From positions 17,527 through 81,526 of the forward strand of contig NZ_LMKP01000009.1 of the NCBI RefSeq assembly GCF_001421715.1: a DNA stretch of 64,000 nt, given 5' to 3'. Made by a program: the position numbers and the translations under genes. Of this stretch, positions 29,973 to 37,625 are shown in pieces (position 1 is the stretch's first letter; each line of letters opens with the position of its first letter). This stretch comes from Sphingomonas sp. Leaf22. Its GTDB lineage: Bacteria; Pseudomonadota; Alphaproteobacteria; Sphingomonadales; Sphingomonadaceae. The notes under the pieces were generated by a model. That model did no database searches and was not told the origin of the DNA. It saw nothing but the letters and a program-made list of their open reading frames with translations.

Positions 29973-30223
29973 CACCCCGCCGCTCGCTTATTCCGCCGCC
30001 TCCGCTGCCGATTCGCGGGCTCAAAACGTTCCGATTGAGCCACGGTAATCCGCCATTCCGCCCAATCATATTTTTCTGCGTTCCCGAAAAGTTCGCTTGC
30101 AAATCGCAAACCCGGCGGTTCGCCGCGCGTCGCGTCGCGTAAGCACATCTTGGATTGTCAACAGCGCCACGGACGGAAACTTAGCCGACTTGCGCTCCGT
30201 CCGCTTTCCGACAATTAGTGATG

Positions 30224-30268
30224 ACGGAGGCGGTTCCGAGCGTGGCTAGACGCCGGAACCGCCTCCGT
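30224..30268. terminator. Long hairpin, probable bidirectional terminator
   Basis: ACGGAGGCGGTTCCG at 30224-30238 pairs perfectly over 15 bp with 30254-30268. Inside, GCGT (30240-30243) pairs with ACGC (30250-30253) after a one-base bulge, leaving a GGCTAG loop. A short T run follows. This is the strongest structure in the accessory region and would insulate the KilA-N gene from late transcription. Confidence 0.7.
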
Positions 30269-30348
30269 TTCGACCACGAATCCGATGAGGGTCCGTGCAT
30301 CTCGTGCACCAACGGGGATAAGATTCCTCGTTGTGGGAAGCAAGGCTC

Positions 30349-30368
30349 TTCATCGTTTAAACGATGAA
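30349..30368. promoter_or_regulatory. Perfect 20-bp palindrome, probable operator
   Basis: TTCATCGTTTAAACGATGAA is fully self-complementary, with an AT-rich centre, and ends 12 bases before the ATG of the KilA-N gene. Palindromes of this size and position are typical repressor operators. The HTH protein encoded at 31892-32134 or a repressor left of the window are candidate ligands. Confidence 0.65.
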
Positions 30369-30380
30369 AGAACGAATGCT

Positions 30381-31220
30381 ATGAATGCGACGAATACCGA
30401 CGGGAACCAGATCGAGCTGGTCCCGCACACATACCAAGGATCGCTGATCCAACAGCGATCGAAAGATGGCTACATCAACGCAACGGCGATGTGCAAAGCG
30501 GCCGGAAAGCTGTTCGCGGATTACACACGGTTGCGCTCTACGGGCGATTTTCTGACCGCCCTTGGGGGGTCTATGGGAATTCCCATAAACCGTTTGGTGA
30601 TGACCGTTGTCACCGGAGCGAACGAAGTTCGCGGCAGCTATGTGCATCCACAAGTTGCGATCCACCTAGCACAGTGGCTTTCCGCAGAGTTCGCCGTGAA
30701 GGTGAGCGAATGGGTCTACGACTGGATGTCGGGCAAGAAGCCTGAGGATCGCGTCTGGGCACAGTTTCAGGATCGGGTATCTCTGGTCTACGATAATGTG
30801 CCTTCGGGGTACTTTTGCATCTTTCGAGAGATAGCTGGCGAGATGGCGGCCTTGATTTCGAACGGCGTCGACTTCGGCACTCGTACGATCCTCGATATCA
30901 GCGTCGGCAAGGCGTGGGCTGCACATTGGCGTGCGAACAACATGGAAGCGCAGTTCGGTCCGAGCGCATCGTTCCCGCATTTCTACCCGAACTACTTCCC
31001 CCAGGCGATGTCGAACCCGCAGCCGGCGAACTGCTATCCGGAGGACGCTTTGCCGAAGTTCCGTCGCTGGATGCGCGAGGTCTACATCCCGAAAAAGATG
31101 CCGGCCTACCTGAACAGCCAGGTTAAACAGGGCAAGATCGCAGGGCCGATCGCGAACAATGCGCTCACCGCGTTGACCGCACGGGAAGCTGCTCGCGTAC
31201 TTCCCCGCCCGGGGCGCTGA
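30381..31220 (+). CDS. KilA-N domain protein (antirepressor-like)
   Basis: A 279-aa protein. The KilA-N domain covers about residues 12-115: GSLIQQRSKDGYINATAMCK, AAGKLFADYTRL and YVHPQVAIHLAQWLSAEFAV. The C-terminal 150 residues (YCIFREIAGEMAAL-like segment, VGKAWAAHWRANNM, ALPKFRRWMREVYIPKKMP) form a second, unnamed domain. KilA-N proteins bind DNA and in temperate phages often act as antirepressors or lytic switches. The gene is single, behind the 20-bp palindrome and before a UUCG-loop hairpin. Confidence 0.85.
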   Translation: MNATNTDGNQIELVPHTYQGSLIQQRSKDGYINATAMCKAAGKLFADYTRLRSTGDFLTALGGSMGIPINRLVMTVVTGANEVRGSYVHPQVAIHLAQWLSAEFAVKVSEWVYDWMSGKKPEDRVWAQFQDRVSLVYDNVPSGYFCIFREIAGEMAALISNGVDFGTRTILDISVGKAWAAHWRANNMEAQFGPSASFPHFYPNYFPQAMSNPQPANCYPEDALPKFRRWMREVYIPKKMPAYLNSQVKQGKIAGPIANNALTALTAREAARVLPRPGR

Positions 31221-31226
31221 CACCCG

Positions 31227-31252
31227 GAAGGGGCTGCTTCGGCGGCCCCTTC
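31227..31252 (+). terminator. UUCG-tetraloop terminator hairpin after the KilA-N gene
   Basis: GAAGGGGCTGC at 31227-31237 pairs with 31242-31252 over 11 bp (one G-T) around a TTCG tetraloop, seven bases after the stop codon. There is no T run. The extra-stable loop makes it a good transcript end. Confidence 0.65.
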
Positions 31253-31377
31253 GCAACCTCGGAAACCATGCCGCTGTGCAACCGATACTGCACGATAGGC
31301 AAAGCCGCATCTAGGCCTTTGACCCTCCGCGATATTCAAGTCATATTTGGACCTCTGGCAAATTGTTGGAGGTTGTT

Positions 31378-31686
31378 ATGAAAACATCTGGTGTATTGGC
31401 GGCGCTCCTATGCGCACTCATCGCGTCACCGGCTTCCGCGACTGACCAAGACCCCCCGCCCCGCGGGTATATCAAGATTCTGAAAGGGCATGTTCAGTAC
31501 GGCTGGAACCCGGTCTCGTGCCCTACATCGGTGCCGGAAATCCTGTGTCCGCTTGGCTCGGGGTATTCCGGGGGTATCGAGGTAATCGGGACGCTACAAA
31601 CCAATTGCGACGGGTGGGTAACGCAGAACGGGCGGATCTATCCCGCCACTAGCTGGGAGCTATTCCAGCTCGAGCAGTGCGATTAG
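31378..31686 (+). CDS. Small secreted protein, unknown function
   Basis: A 102-aa protein with a strong TTGGAGG ribosome site at 31366-31372. The signal peptide MKTSGVLAALLCALIASPASA is followed by about 80 residues with four cysteines (VSCPTSVPEILCPLG, TNCDG, EQCD), suggesting two disulfides in the periplasm. The last 11 codons plus stop are duplicated downstream as a 34-bp tandem repeat. It may be a lysogenic-conversion gene; no family is recognised. Confidence 0.65.
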   Translation: MKTSGVLAALLCALIASPASATDQDPPPRGYIKILKGHVQYGWNPVSCPTSVPEILCPLGSGYSGGIEVIGTLQTNCDGWVTQNGRIYPATSWELFQLEQCD

Positions 31687-31717
31687 CTGGGAGCTATTCC
31701 AGCTCGAGCAGTGCGAT
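31650..31717. repeat. 34-bp perfect tandem duplication
   Basis: The 34 bases at 31650-31683 (beginning TAGCTGGGAGC and ending GTGCGAT) are repeated exactly at 31684-31717. The first copy encodes the end of the secreted protein; the second starts at its stop codon. It looks like a recent slippage duplication, or an assembly artefact. Confidence 0.9.
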
Positions 31718-31736
31718 CCCTCGTAGGCTTTAGAAC

Positions 31737-31766
31737 GGTCGCGCGCTGCAGTAGCAGTGCGCGACC
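31737..31766. terminator. Hairpin between convergent accessory genes
   Basis: GGTCGCGC at 31737-31744 pairs with GCGCGACC at 31759-31766; inside, CTGC pairs with GCAG across one mismatch, loop agta. It lies between the end of the secreted-protein gene and the end of the minus-strand HTH operon, as expected of a two-way terminator. Confidence 0.5.
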
Positions 31767-31790
31767 TACGGCTGACGCGTTCGCTTAGGA

Positions 31791-31895
31791 TTAGGGCAGC
31801 AAGCTCATTGCGCCCGCCGCGAACGCCAAGATGACGAGAAGCCCGAGGACGGTGAACTCAACCTTGGTGGCGATACCGGCGAGACGCTTTCTCAC
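31791..31895 (-). CDS. 34-aa membrane peptide coupled to the HTH gene
   Basis: Starts at GTG overlapping the HTH gene stop (GTGA). The peptide has a basic N-terminus (VRKRLAGIATKVEF) and one membrane segment (TVLGLLVILAFAAGAMSLL). The overlap suggests coupled translation with the regulator. Its function is unknown; it is too short for a family assignment. Confidence 0.5.
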   Translation of the reverse strand: MRKRLAGIATKVEFTVLGLLVILAFAAGAMSLLP

Positions 31896-32134
31896 TGATC
31901 GCCCGGCGCCGGCGTCCACGGCTCCCTCGCCCCCAGCCGCCGCTCGTCTACCTGAAAGCGCTTTGCCAGCATCAAGCGATCGTCCTCGTCCAGCCGCTTC
32001 GGCGAACCGCGCGTCACGAACTGCTGCAGATAGGCGCTGTTTCGGCCCAGCAGCTTGGACAGCGCGGCCAGGCTGTCGCCGTGCTCGGCCGCCAGCGCGC
32101 GCAGCGTGGCGCGGACCTCGTCGGGGCTGTGCAT
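31892..32134 (-). CDS. HTH-only regulator resembling the N-terminus of S24 repressors
   Basis: An 80-aa protein. EHGDSLAALSKLLGRNSAYL followed by QQFVTRGSPKRLDEDDR and a VDERRLG ending is the DNA-binding half typical of alphaproteobacterial CI/LexA-like S24 repressors. The peptidase-dimerisation half is absent: the protein stops just after the HTH. It could be a non-cleavable or competing repressor, or a remnant. It starts at the stop of the upstream 66-aa gene (TAATG). Confidence 0.75.
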   Translation of the reverse strand: MHSPDEVRATLRALAAEHGDSLAALSKLLGRNSAYLQQFVTRGSPKRLDEDDRLMLAKRFQVDERRLGAREPWTPAPGDQ

Positions 32135-32334
32135 TAGGCGCCGGTGCCACCGCGCTCGACCTCGACTGCATGCCGCTTCGCTGCTTCAATGACCAGGCGG
32201 ACGTCGTCGACCGTCAGAGGCATGTCGCCGTCGATCTGTTCGCCTTCCGGGTAGCTGTCCACGAAATCGGCCAGGCGGGCGATCGCCGTATTCAGGTCGA
32301 TCGCTTTGGTCAGGTGGTCGTCGGGGGTGGGCAT
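32134..32334 (-). CDS. Small acidic protein, first gene of the HTH operon
   Basis: A 66-aa protein (MPTPDDHLTKAIDLNTAIAR start) with two predicted helices, LADFVDSYPEGEQIDGD and TVDDVRLVIEAAKRHAVEVE. GGAAAGG upstream is a fair ribosome site; longer in-frame starts would add Arg/His-rich sequence. Its stop overlaps the HTH start. No family is recognised; the operon context suggests a regulatory partner. Confidence 0.55.
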   Translation of the reverse strand: MPTPDDHLTKAIDLNTAIARLADFVDSYPEGEQIDGDMPLTVDDVRLVIEAAKRHAVEVERGGTGA

Positions 32335-32531
32335 CGGGAGCCTTTCCAGCCGGGCATATGGATTGGGGACCGTCGCTGATCGGCCGGCGAATGTCGAGTG
32401 GTGACGGCCCCGATTCGCGGCCATCTTTCGACGCCAGCCGCCATTCAGACAAAAGCAGTGCCCCTCAGGCGTAGCTACAGGGGGTAGAAGCGCGAACATG
32501 TGTGAACGCGCATTGAAAACGCACGGTTTAC

Positions 32532-32582
32532 GCTCGACTGTTAATCGAGCGGCCGTAGGTTCGAATCCTACTCAGGGAGCCA
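32532..32582 (+). tRNA. 3' half of tRNA-Asn (GTT), prophage attR core
   Basis: The anticodon arm CTCGA-ctgttaa-TCGAG with anticodon GTT, a variable loop, the T arm AGGTTCGAATCCTACT, and an acceptor strand CAGGGAG-CCA are present. A 5' acceptor strand and a D arm in the right place are missing. This is what remains at one end when a phage integrates into the 3' half of a tRNA gene and restores the gene at the other end. It marks the prophage-chromosome boundary. It should not be counted as a working tRNA gene. Confidence 0.8.
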
Positions 32583-32593
32583 GCGACACCATC

Positions 32594-32611
32594 GGAAAAT
32601 CTGGATTTTCC
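32594..32611 (+). terminator. Hairpin after the tRNA fragment
   Basis: GGAAAATC at 32594-32601 and GATTTTCC at 32604-32611 form a perfect inverted repeat around TG. It lies 12 bases after the tRNA CCA end, so it was probably the natural tRNA terminator on the chromosome. Confidence 0.55.
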
Positions 32612-32622
32612 CCGCCAGGGGT

Positions 32623-32638
32623 ACCGCGATATCGCGGT
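32623..32638. repeat. 16-bp perfect palindrome
   Basis: ACCGCGATATCGCGGT is fully self-complementary. It lies between the old tRNA terminator and the lipoprotein gene and could be an operator for the latter; no ligand is known. Confidence 0.4.
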
Positions 32639-32852
32639 GACCTTTTTCCGATTTGCGGCATCTGCGATCGACGATCGATCGAACCCGGAAATGCTTCGTC
32701 ACATACAGCTGAACCGGCGTTCAGCATCGGGTAATCTCCGATACGGCACGGTCCGTCGTGCTGCGTCCACGGACCCGAACCCGTGGCAGATCGTTGTTCC
32801 GGCAATGGACGATCGCCATGGGTCGGTAGCCATGGCGGCATTGGAGAAACTG

Positions 32853-33464
32853 ATGTTGCTGCACCCTCCCCACCGTGTCCGCCTTCGCGCGATCGGCACG
32901 ACTCTTGTCGGAGCGCTGGCACTCGCCGCCTGCGCGACGCCGACTCCCTATCAGCCGGCATCCGGCTCCGGCTTCTATCGCAACGGTTATAGCGACCAGC
33001 AGGTCGAGCCGAACCGCTATCAGGTGAGCTTTTCCGGCAACAGCCTGACCTCGCGCGAGACGGTCGAGCGGTATCTGCTGTATCGCGCCGCGCAGCTGAC
33101 GCTGGAGCGTGGCTATGATTATTTCCTGATGGCCGACCGCGACACCAATTTGCGCAGCCGGACCTTCTCGACGCCGGGCGTCGGCGGGTTCGGCGGCTGG
33201 GGCGGTGGCTTTGGATGGGGCGGTTGGGGTCCGGCATGGCGCTATCGCAGCCCGGCATTCGGCTGGCGCGCATGGGACCCGTTCTGGGGCGATCCGTTCT
33301 TCGACCGCTCGGTCGATATCCGCACCGTCGACAAATATGAGGCGATGGCGGAGATCGTGCTGGGCAAGGGTCCCAAGCCCGTCAACAACATCCGCGCCTT
33401 CGACGCGCGCGCAGTGTTGCAGAGCCTCGGGCCGAGCGTGATGGAGCCCGAACCGCGGCGATGA
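32853..33464 (+). CDS. CC0125/CC1285-type lipoprotein
   Basis: A 203-aa protein; ATG at 32853 has GGAG six bases upstream, while longer starts place the signal peptide far inside. The signal peptide ends in a lipobox (ALALAACATP). The mature part has YSDQQVEPNRYQVSFSGNSL, TSRETVERYLLYRAAQLTLE and RGYDYFLMADRDT, the conserved core of this alphaproteobacterial family. A Gly/Trp-rich loop follows (GGFGGWGGGFGWGGWG). It should be an envelope lipoprotein of unknown function. Confidence 0.8.
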   Translation: MLLHPPHRVRLRAIGTTLVGALALAACATPTPYQPASGSGFYRNGYSDQQVEPNRYQVSFSGNSLTSRETVERYLLYRAAQLTLERGYDYFLMADRDTNLRSRTFSTPGVGGFGGWGGGFGWGGWGPAWRYRSPAFGWRAWDPFWGDPFFDRSVDIRTVDKYEAMAEIVLGKGPKPVNNIRAFDARAVLQSLGPSVMEPEPRR

Positions 33465-33488
33465 AGCTGCGACAGCGGTAGAGACAGG

Positions 33489-33523
33489 AAGGCCGCCGTT
33501 CCCATCGGGACGGCGGCCTTTTC
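33489..33523 (+). terminator. Rho-independent terminator of the lipoprotein gene
   Basis: AAGGCCGCCG (33489-33498) pairs with CGGCGGCCTT (33511-33520); the top continues with CCC-atc-GGG across a one-base bulge. A TTTTCTT run follows. This is a classic intrinsic terminator. Confidence 0.85.
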
Positions 33524-33555
33524 TTGCCGGTCGGGGACGTCACCCGCTGCACGTG

Positions 33556-33583
33556 CCGTATCCCCGCCTGCGCGGGGATACGG
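33556..33583. repeat. REP-like hairpin between convergent genes
   Basis: CCGTATCCCCGC (33556-33567) pairs perfectly over 12 bp with GCGGGGATACGG (33572-33583) around CTGC. It lies six bases from the secA stop, between convergent genes. The GC-rich tip resembles repeated extragenic palindromes of sphingomonads; a terminator role is also possible. Confidence 0.55.
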
Positions 33584-33588
33584 GTGGC

Positions 33589-36336
33589 TTACGCGACCAG
33601 CGCGCCGTGGCAGTGCTTGTACTTGCGGCCCGACCCGCACGGGCAGGGTGCGTTGCGGCTGACGCGGCCTTCCCAGCTGGCGGGATCGTCGCCCAGTTCC
33701 TCGTCGGGCACCGGTGCCGCCATCTGCAGCATCGGCACGCGGGTGGTGATCAGGCCCTGCGCACCCTCTCCGCCCCAGCTGTCGTCCTCGCCGGTCAGCG
33801 GGTCGATATGCATCGTCAGGAAATCGGGCAGCTCGGGAAGCTCGGGCGGTGCCTGGAAATTGAAATTGGCGTGCGCCATCGTCCGGGTCACGTCCTCGCG
33901 GATACTGGCGAGCATCCGTTCGAACAGCGCGAACGCTTCCTGCTTATACTCGTTGATCGGCGTCTTCTGTGCATAGGCGCGCAGGTGGATCACCGCCCGC
34001 AGCGCGTCGAGCATCGCCAGATGTTCTTTCCAGTGGTGGTCGAGCGTCTGGAGCAGGATCGACTTTTCGATCTGCGTCCAGCTGTCGGCATCGAGTTCGG
34101 CCGACTTCGCATCGACCAGCGCGTCGGCCTGGGCACGGATGCGTTCCTCGAGCGTCTCGGCGTCGAGACCGTCCTCGTGCGCGATCCAGTCGGCGACCGG
34201 CGCATCGACGCCGAGCAGCTCCTGCGCGCGTTCGCGCAGCCCTTCGACATTCCATTGTTCGGGATAGCTGTCGGGCGGGACGGCATCGCCGACGACGGTG
34301 TTGACCGTCGCGTGGCGCATGTCGACGACGACGTCGCCGACCGTCTCCGCATCCATGACGTCGGCGCGCTGTTCGTAGATGACCTTGCGCTGGTCGTTCA
34401 TCACGTCGTCATATTCGACGACCTGCTTGCGGACGTCGTAATTGCGCGCCTCGACCTTCTTCTGCGCGGTTTCGATCGCGCGGCTCAGCCACTTGCTGCC
34501 GATCGCCTCGCCGTCCTCGATATTGTTGCGCATCATCTTGGCAAACAGCGTGTCCGGCCCGAAGATGCGGAGCAGATCGTCGTCGAGGCACAGATAGAAG
34601 CGCGACAGGCCCGGATCGCCCTGCCGCCCCGAACGGCCGCGCAGCTGGTTGTCGATACGGCGGCTTTCGTGGCGCTCGGTGCCGAGCACGAACAGCCCGC
34701 CGGCCGCCAGCACCTGCTGCTTTTCCTCGATGATCTCGGCGCGGATGCGCGCGGCGGCGGCGTCATATTCGCCCGTCCCCTCGACCAGATCGGGATGTTC
34801 GTCGAGCATCCGGAATTCGAGGTTACCGCCCAGCTGGATGTCGGTGCCGCGCCCGGCCATGTTGGTGGCGATGGTCACCGCGCCCAGCCGCCCCGCCTGC
34901 GCCACGATATGCGCTTCGGATTCATGATAGCGGGCATTCAGGACCTTGTGATCGACGGCTTCCTGCGTGAGGAATTCGGACAGCAGTTCCGATTTTTCGA
35001 TCGAGACCGTGCCGACCAGCACCGGCTGCCCCTGCGACGCATGGTCGCGGATCTTCTTGGCGATCGCGCGGAACTTGTCGTCGAGCGTCTTGTAGAATTC
35101 GTCCTCTTCATCGACGCGGCGGACCGGCACGTTGGTTGGGATCGACACGACGTTCATCTTGTAGATGTCGAAGAATTCGGGCGCTTCGGTCGCCGCCGTG
35201 CCGGTCATGCCCGACAGTTTCGGGTACATGCGGAAATAGTTCTGGAAGGTGATCGAGGCGAGCGTCTGGTTCTCCGGCTCGATGTTCACGCCTTCCTTGG
35301 CCTCGGCGGCCTGGTGCAGGCCATCCGACCAGCGGCGACCGTCCATCATGCGGCCGGTGAATTCGTCGATGATGACGACCTTGCCGTCCTTCACGATGTA
35401 ATCGGTGTCGCGCTTGAACATGATGTTCGCGCGCAGCGCCTGATTCACATGGTGCACGACCTGCGTGTTTTCGAAGTCGTAGAGGTTGGCGCCGAACAGC
35501 AGCCCGGCATCCTCCAGCATCCGTTCGACCTTTTCGGTGCCGTCCTCGGTCAGCACGATCGACTTCTGCTTCTCGTCCTTTTCGTAATCATCGGCGCTCA
35601 GCCGCTGCACGACCTCGTTCACCGACCGGTACAGGTCGGACTTGTCGTCGGTCGGGCCGGAGATGATGAGCGGGGTGCGCGCCTCGTCGATCAGGATCGA
35701 ATCGACCTCGTCGACGATGGCGAAGTTGAACGGCCGCTGCGTCATCGACGCGCGGTCGAACTTCATATTGTCGCGCAGGTAATCGAAGCCGAATTCGTTG
35801 TTCGTGCCATAGGTGATGTCGGCGGCATAGGCAGCGCGACGTTCGTGATCCGGAATGTTCGGCACGATCACGCCGGTGGTCAGGCCGAGAAAGCCGTAGA
35901 CCTGCCCCATCTGCGCCGCGTCGCGCCGCGCCAGATAGTCGTTGACGGTGACGACATGGACGCCGTCCCCCGGCAGCGCGTTGAGATAGCAGGCGAGGGT
36001 CGCCACCAGCGTCTTGCCTTCGCCGGTGCGCATCTCGGCGATTTCGCCACGGTGGAGAACGATGCCGCCGACCATCTGCACGTCGAAATGGCGCATGCCC
36101 AGCACGCGGCGCGCCGCCTCGCGGACCGTCGCGAACGCTTCGGGAAGCAAGGAGTCGAGCTTCGCGCCATTCGCGAGTTGCTCGCGGAACTTCGGCGTCT
36201 GCGCGGCGAGGTCCGCGTCGGACATGGCGGTCAATACGGGTTCGAACTCGTTGATCTTGTTGACGATCGAACCGAGCGACTTGACGTAACGGTCGTTGGA
36301 CGACCCGAACAGCGATTTGGCGAGGCCACCGAACAT
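33589..36336 (-). CDS. secA: Preprotein translocase ATPase SecA
   Basis: A 915-aa protein of normal SecA length. It opens [20 protein letters not shown]. The first nucleotide-binding domain has [20 protein letters not shown] (Walker A) and [20 protein letters not shown] (DEAD-like Walker B). The second has [15 protein letters not shown] and [17 protein letters not shown]. The C-terminal zinc-binding SEC-C motif [14 protein letters not shown], which binds SecB and phospholipid, is intact. It drives secretory proteins through SecYEG at the inner membrane. Confidence 0.98.
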   Translation of the reverse strand: MFGGLAKSLFGSSNDRYVKSLGSIVNKINEFEPVLTAMSDADLAAQTPKFREQLANGAKLDSLLPEAFATVREAARRVLGMRHFDVQMVGGIVLHRGEIAEMRTGEGKTLVATLACYLNALPGDGVHVVTVNDYLARRDAAQMGQVYGFLGLTTGVIVPNIPDHERRAAYAADITYGTNNEFGFDYLRDNMKFDRASMTQRPFNFAIVDEVDSILIDEARTPLIISGPTDDKSDLYRSVNEVVQRLSADDYEKDEKQKSIVLTEDGTEKVERMLEDAGLLFGANLYDFENTQVVHHVNQALRANIMFKRDTDYIVKDGKVVIIDEFTGRMMDGRRWSDGLHQAAEAKEGVNIEPENQTLASITFQNYFRMYPKLSGMTGTAATEAPEFFDIYKMNVVSIPTNVPVRRVDEEDEFYKTLDDKFRAIAKKIRDHASQGQPVLVGTVSIEKSELLSEFLTQEAVDHKVLNARYHESEAHIVAQAGRLGAVTIATNMAGRGTDIQLGGNLEFRMLDEHPDLVEGTGEYDAAAARIRAEIIEEKQQVLAAGGLFVLGTERHESRRIDNQLRGRSGRQGDPGLSRFYLCLDDDLLRIFGPDTLFAKMMRNNIEDGEAIGSKWLSRAIETAQKKVEARNYDVRKQVVEYDDVMNDQRKVIYEQRADVMDAETVGDVVVDMRHATVNTVVGDAVPPDSYPEQWNVEGLRERAQELLGVDAPVADWIAHEDGLDAETLEERIRAQADALVDAKSAELDADSWTQIEKSILLQTLDHHWKEHLAMLDALRAVIHLRAYAQKTPINEYKQEAFALFERMLASIREDVTRTMAHANFNFQAPPELPELPDFLTMHIDPLTGEDDSWGGEGAQGLITTRVPMLQMAAPVPDEELGDDPASWEGRVSRNAPCPCGSGRKYKHCHGALVA

Positions 36337-36426
36337 GGGCGAAATTCCTTGGATACGGGCGGTGCGCGCCGCGCCGGAAATCGGCGGCTGCGCAGAATGA
36401 AAAGGTCGGAAAAGCGCGGATGCGCG

Positions 36427-36741
36427 CTATTCGTGGGTGCGCAGCGTGCGGGCGCGGACCGCAACATGGGGCGCGGGCGCCAGGAACAGCGGCTGTGGGT
36501 CTCGCAGCAGCGGCTGGACGGGTCGGACGGTCGTGGCCGATCCGGCCTCGACCACCGCAACCGCAACATGTGCGGCTACGACCTGCGCCTGAGCCACCTG
36601 CCGCGCATTCGCGACTCCCACGCCGGGGAGCAGGCTGGTCAGGCCCGTCAGCAGCGCGGAGAGGAACAGCAGCAAACGCAAGCGATACGTCCAGACGGTT
36701 TGGTTTCGCGACGGAATGCCGGCCGCAGTTGCAGGAGACAT
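36427..36741 (-). CDS. Hypothetical exported protein upstream of secA
   Basis: A 104-aa protein with an N-terminal hydrophobic segment (LRLLLFLSALLTGLTSLLPG) followed by an Ala/Val-rich and Pro-rich region (QVAQAQVVAAHVAVAVVEAG, PLFLAPAPHVAVRARTLR). It ends 90 bp before the secA start on the same strand. No family is recognised; the composition suggests a small periplasmic or membrane-anchored protein. Confidence 0.6.
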   Translation of the reverse strand: MSPATAAGIPSRNQTVWTYRLRLLLFLSALLTGLTSLLPGVGVANARQVAQAQVVAAHVAVAVVEAGSATTVRPVQPLLRDPQPLFLAPAPHVAVRARTLRTHE

Positions 36742-36810
36742 AGGGAATGGGCGGCCCGGCGTCTAGTCGCCTGCCCTTTAGCTAGACGGTCGAAACGCTT
36801 CCGATACGCG

Positions 36811-37581
36811 TTACCGGACAAGCATCAGCCTGCGCCCCGATGACGCCAGAAATCGTTGCTCGCCGATACACCGCGTCTGCTTCGAATTGGTCGCCACCAT
36901 GCGACATGCGATAACGCGACCCCGGTCGTCGACCGTCATGTGCATCGTCCGCGTCCAGTCCGGACCGACCGCCGACTCCGCCGGAAAGTCGATGTCGGGT
37001 ACACCGTCGATCGACATGCGCTCAATATGGTCCAGTACGCCCGACCCATGCTCGCTCGCCCAGTTTGCAGCCAGCAGCATCATCCCGGCGACAACATCGC
37101 AGGGGCTTGGCACCGATACAGCATCGGAGGAACGCCACAGCTCGCATTTTTCGATCTTGTGTCGCGCGCCAATGGTCAACCGGACACGCTGCGCATACAG
37201 AATGAGGTGGGTGTCGGCGTCAAACGGCGCTTGCCAGTGAACCCGTCGCAGCGCGAGGCCAGCGACCGCCCTGCCCTGCGCGTCCCGTGCCGGTTCAAAT
37301 CGGGCTCGAGGCATCGTCGCGGCACAGGTCGCCTCGTCCATCAGCGTGCTACCGCTGGATTTGACGGTCGTGCAGGCCGTTGCGCGGCCCGTATCATCGA
37401 CGGTGAACGCAACTTCTACCGTGCCGAACAACCCCTGTTCGATTGCCATTGCCGGATAATCATCATTCGTCACCCAACTTGCCGGATCGATCGGCACAGG
37501 CCCGGCCTGCCCCAGGGCCCCGCCCCCACAACAAAGCGTTGCAACCGCCGCGCCCATGCGTAGGAACCGTCGCATCTCCAC
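36811..37581 (-). CDS. Periplasmic TonB C-terminal-domain protein
   Basis: A 256-aa protein with a signal peptide (FLRMGAAVATLCCGGGALGQ). Residues about 35-115 match the TonB-C pattern: NDDYPAMAIEQGLFGTVEVA, FTVDDTGRATACTTVKSSGS and MPRARFEPARDAQG. The second half is unnamed and has two Cys pairs (EKCELW, SPCDVV; IACRMV, TRCIGE). There is no N-terminal TonB anchor, so it is not a classical energy transducer. It is divergent from argJ with a 44-bp gap. Confidence 0.75.
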   Translation of the reverse strand: MEMRRFLRMGAAVATLCCGGGALGQAGPVPIDPASWVTNDDYPAMAIEQGLFGTVEVAFTVDDTGRATACTTVKSSGSTLMDEATCAATMPRARFEPARDAQGRAVAGLALRRVHWQAPFDADTHLILYAQRVRLTIGARHKIEKCELWRSSDAVSVPSPCDVVAGMMLLAANWASEHGSGVLDHIERMSIDGVPDIDFPAESAVGPDWTRTMHMTVDDRGRVIACRMVATNSKQTRCIGEQRFLASSGRRLMLVR

Positions 37582-37625
37582 CCCCTGCCCCGTATGCGGC
37601 GCAGGCTAGACCGGACACCGCGCCC

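Larger units (their letters stand above)
29973..30380. promoter_or_regulatory. Regulatory region before the KilA-N gene
   Basis: About 400 bp with lower GC than the phage average and no convincing gene; a minus-strand 80-codon frame lacks a ribosome site. It contains a long hairpin at 30224-30268 and a perfect 20-bp palindrome at 30349-30368, listed separately. Promoters for the KilA-N gene most likely lie between these two elements. Confidence 0.5.
32335..32852. other. Non-coding stretch spanning the prophage right end
   Basis: This stretch holds the upstream region of the HTH operon, the tRNA-Asn fragment at 32532-32582, a perfect small hairpin, a 16-bp palindrome, and the upstream region of the lipoprotein gene. 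I see no convincing additional gene in it. Confidence 0.6.

Noticed and set aside
29906..30148. Minus-strand 80-codon frame upstream of the KilA-N gene
   Set aside because: Composition is not impossible for a protein, but there is no ribosome site, it overlaps a plus-strand gene by 67 bases, and the Arg-rich middle looks like chance.
32473..32496. D-arm-like sequence before the tRNA-Asn fragment
   Set aside because: GTAGCTACAG followed by GGGGTAGAAG recalls a tRNA 5' half, but about 37 bases separate it from the anticodon arm and no acceptor partner is present, so a whole tRNA cannot be formed.
33553..36843. Very long plus-strand frame opposite secA
   Set aside because: It is the antisense of a strongly conserved gene; long mirror frames are common in GC-rich DNA. 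The same holds for long frames opposite addA, addB, divL and polA.
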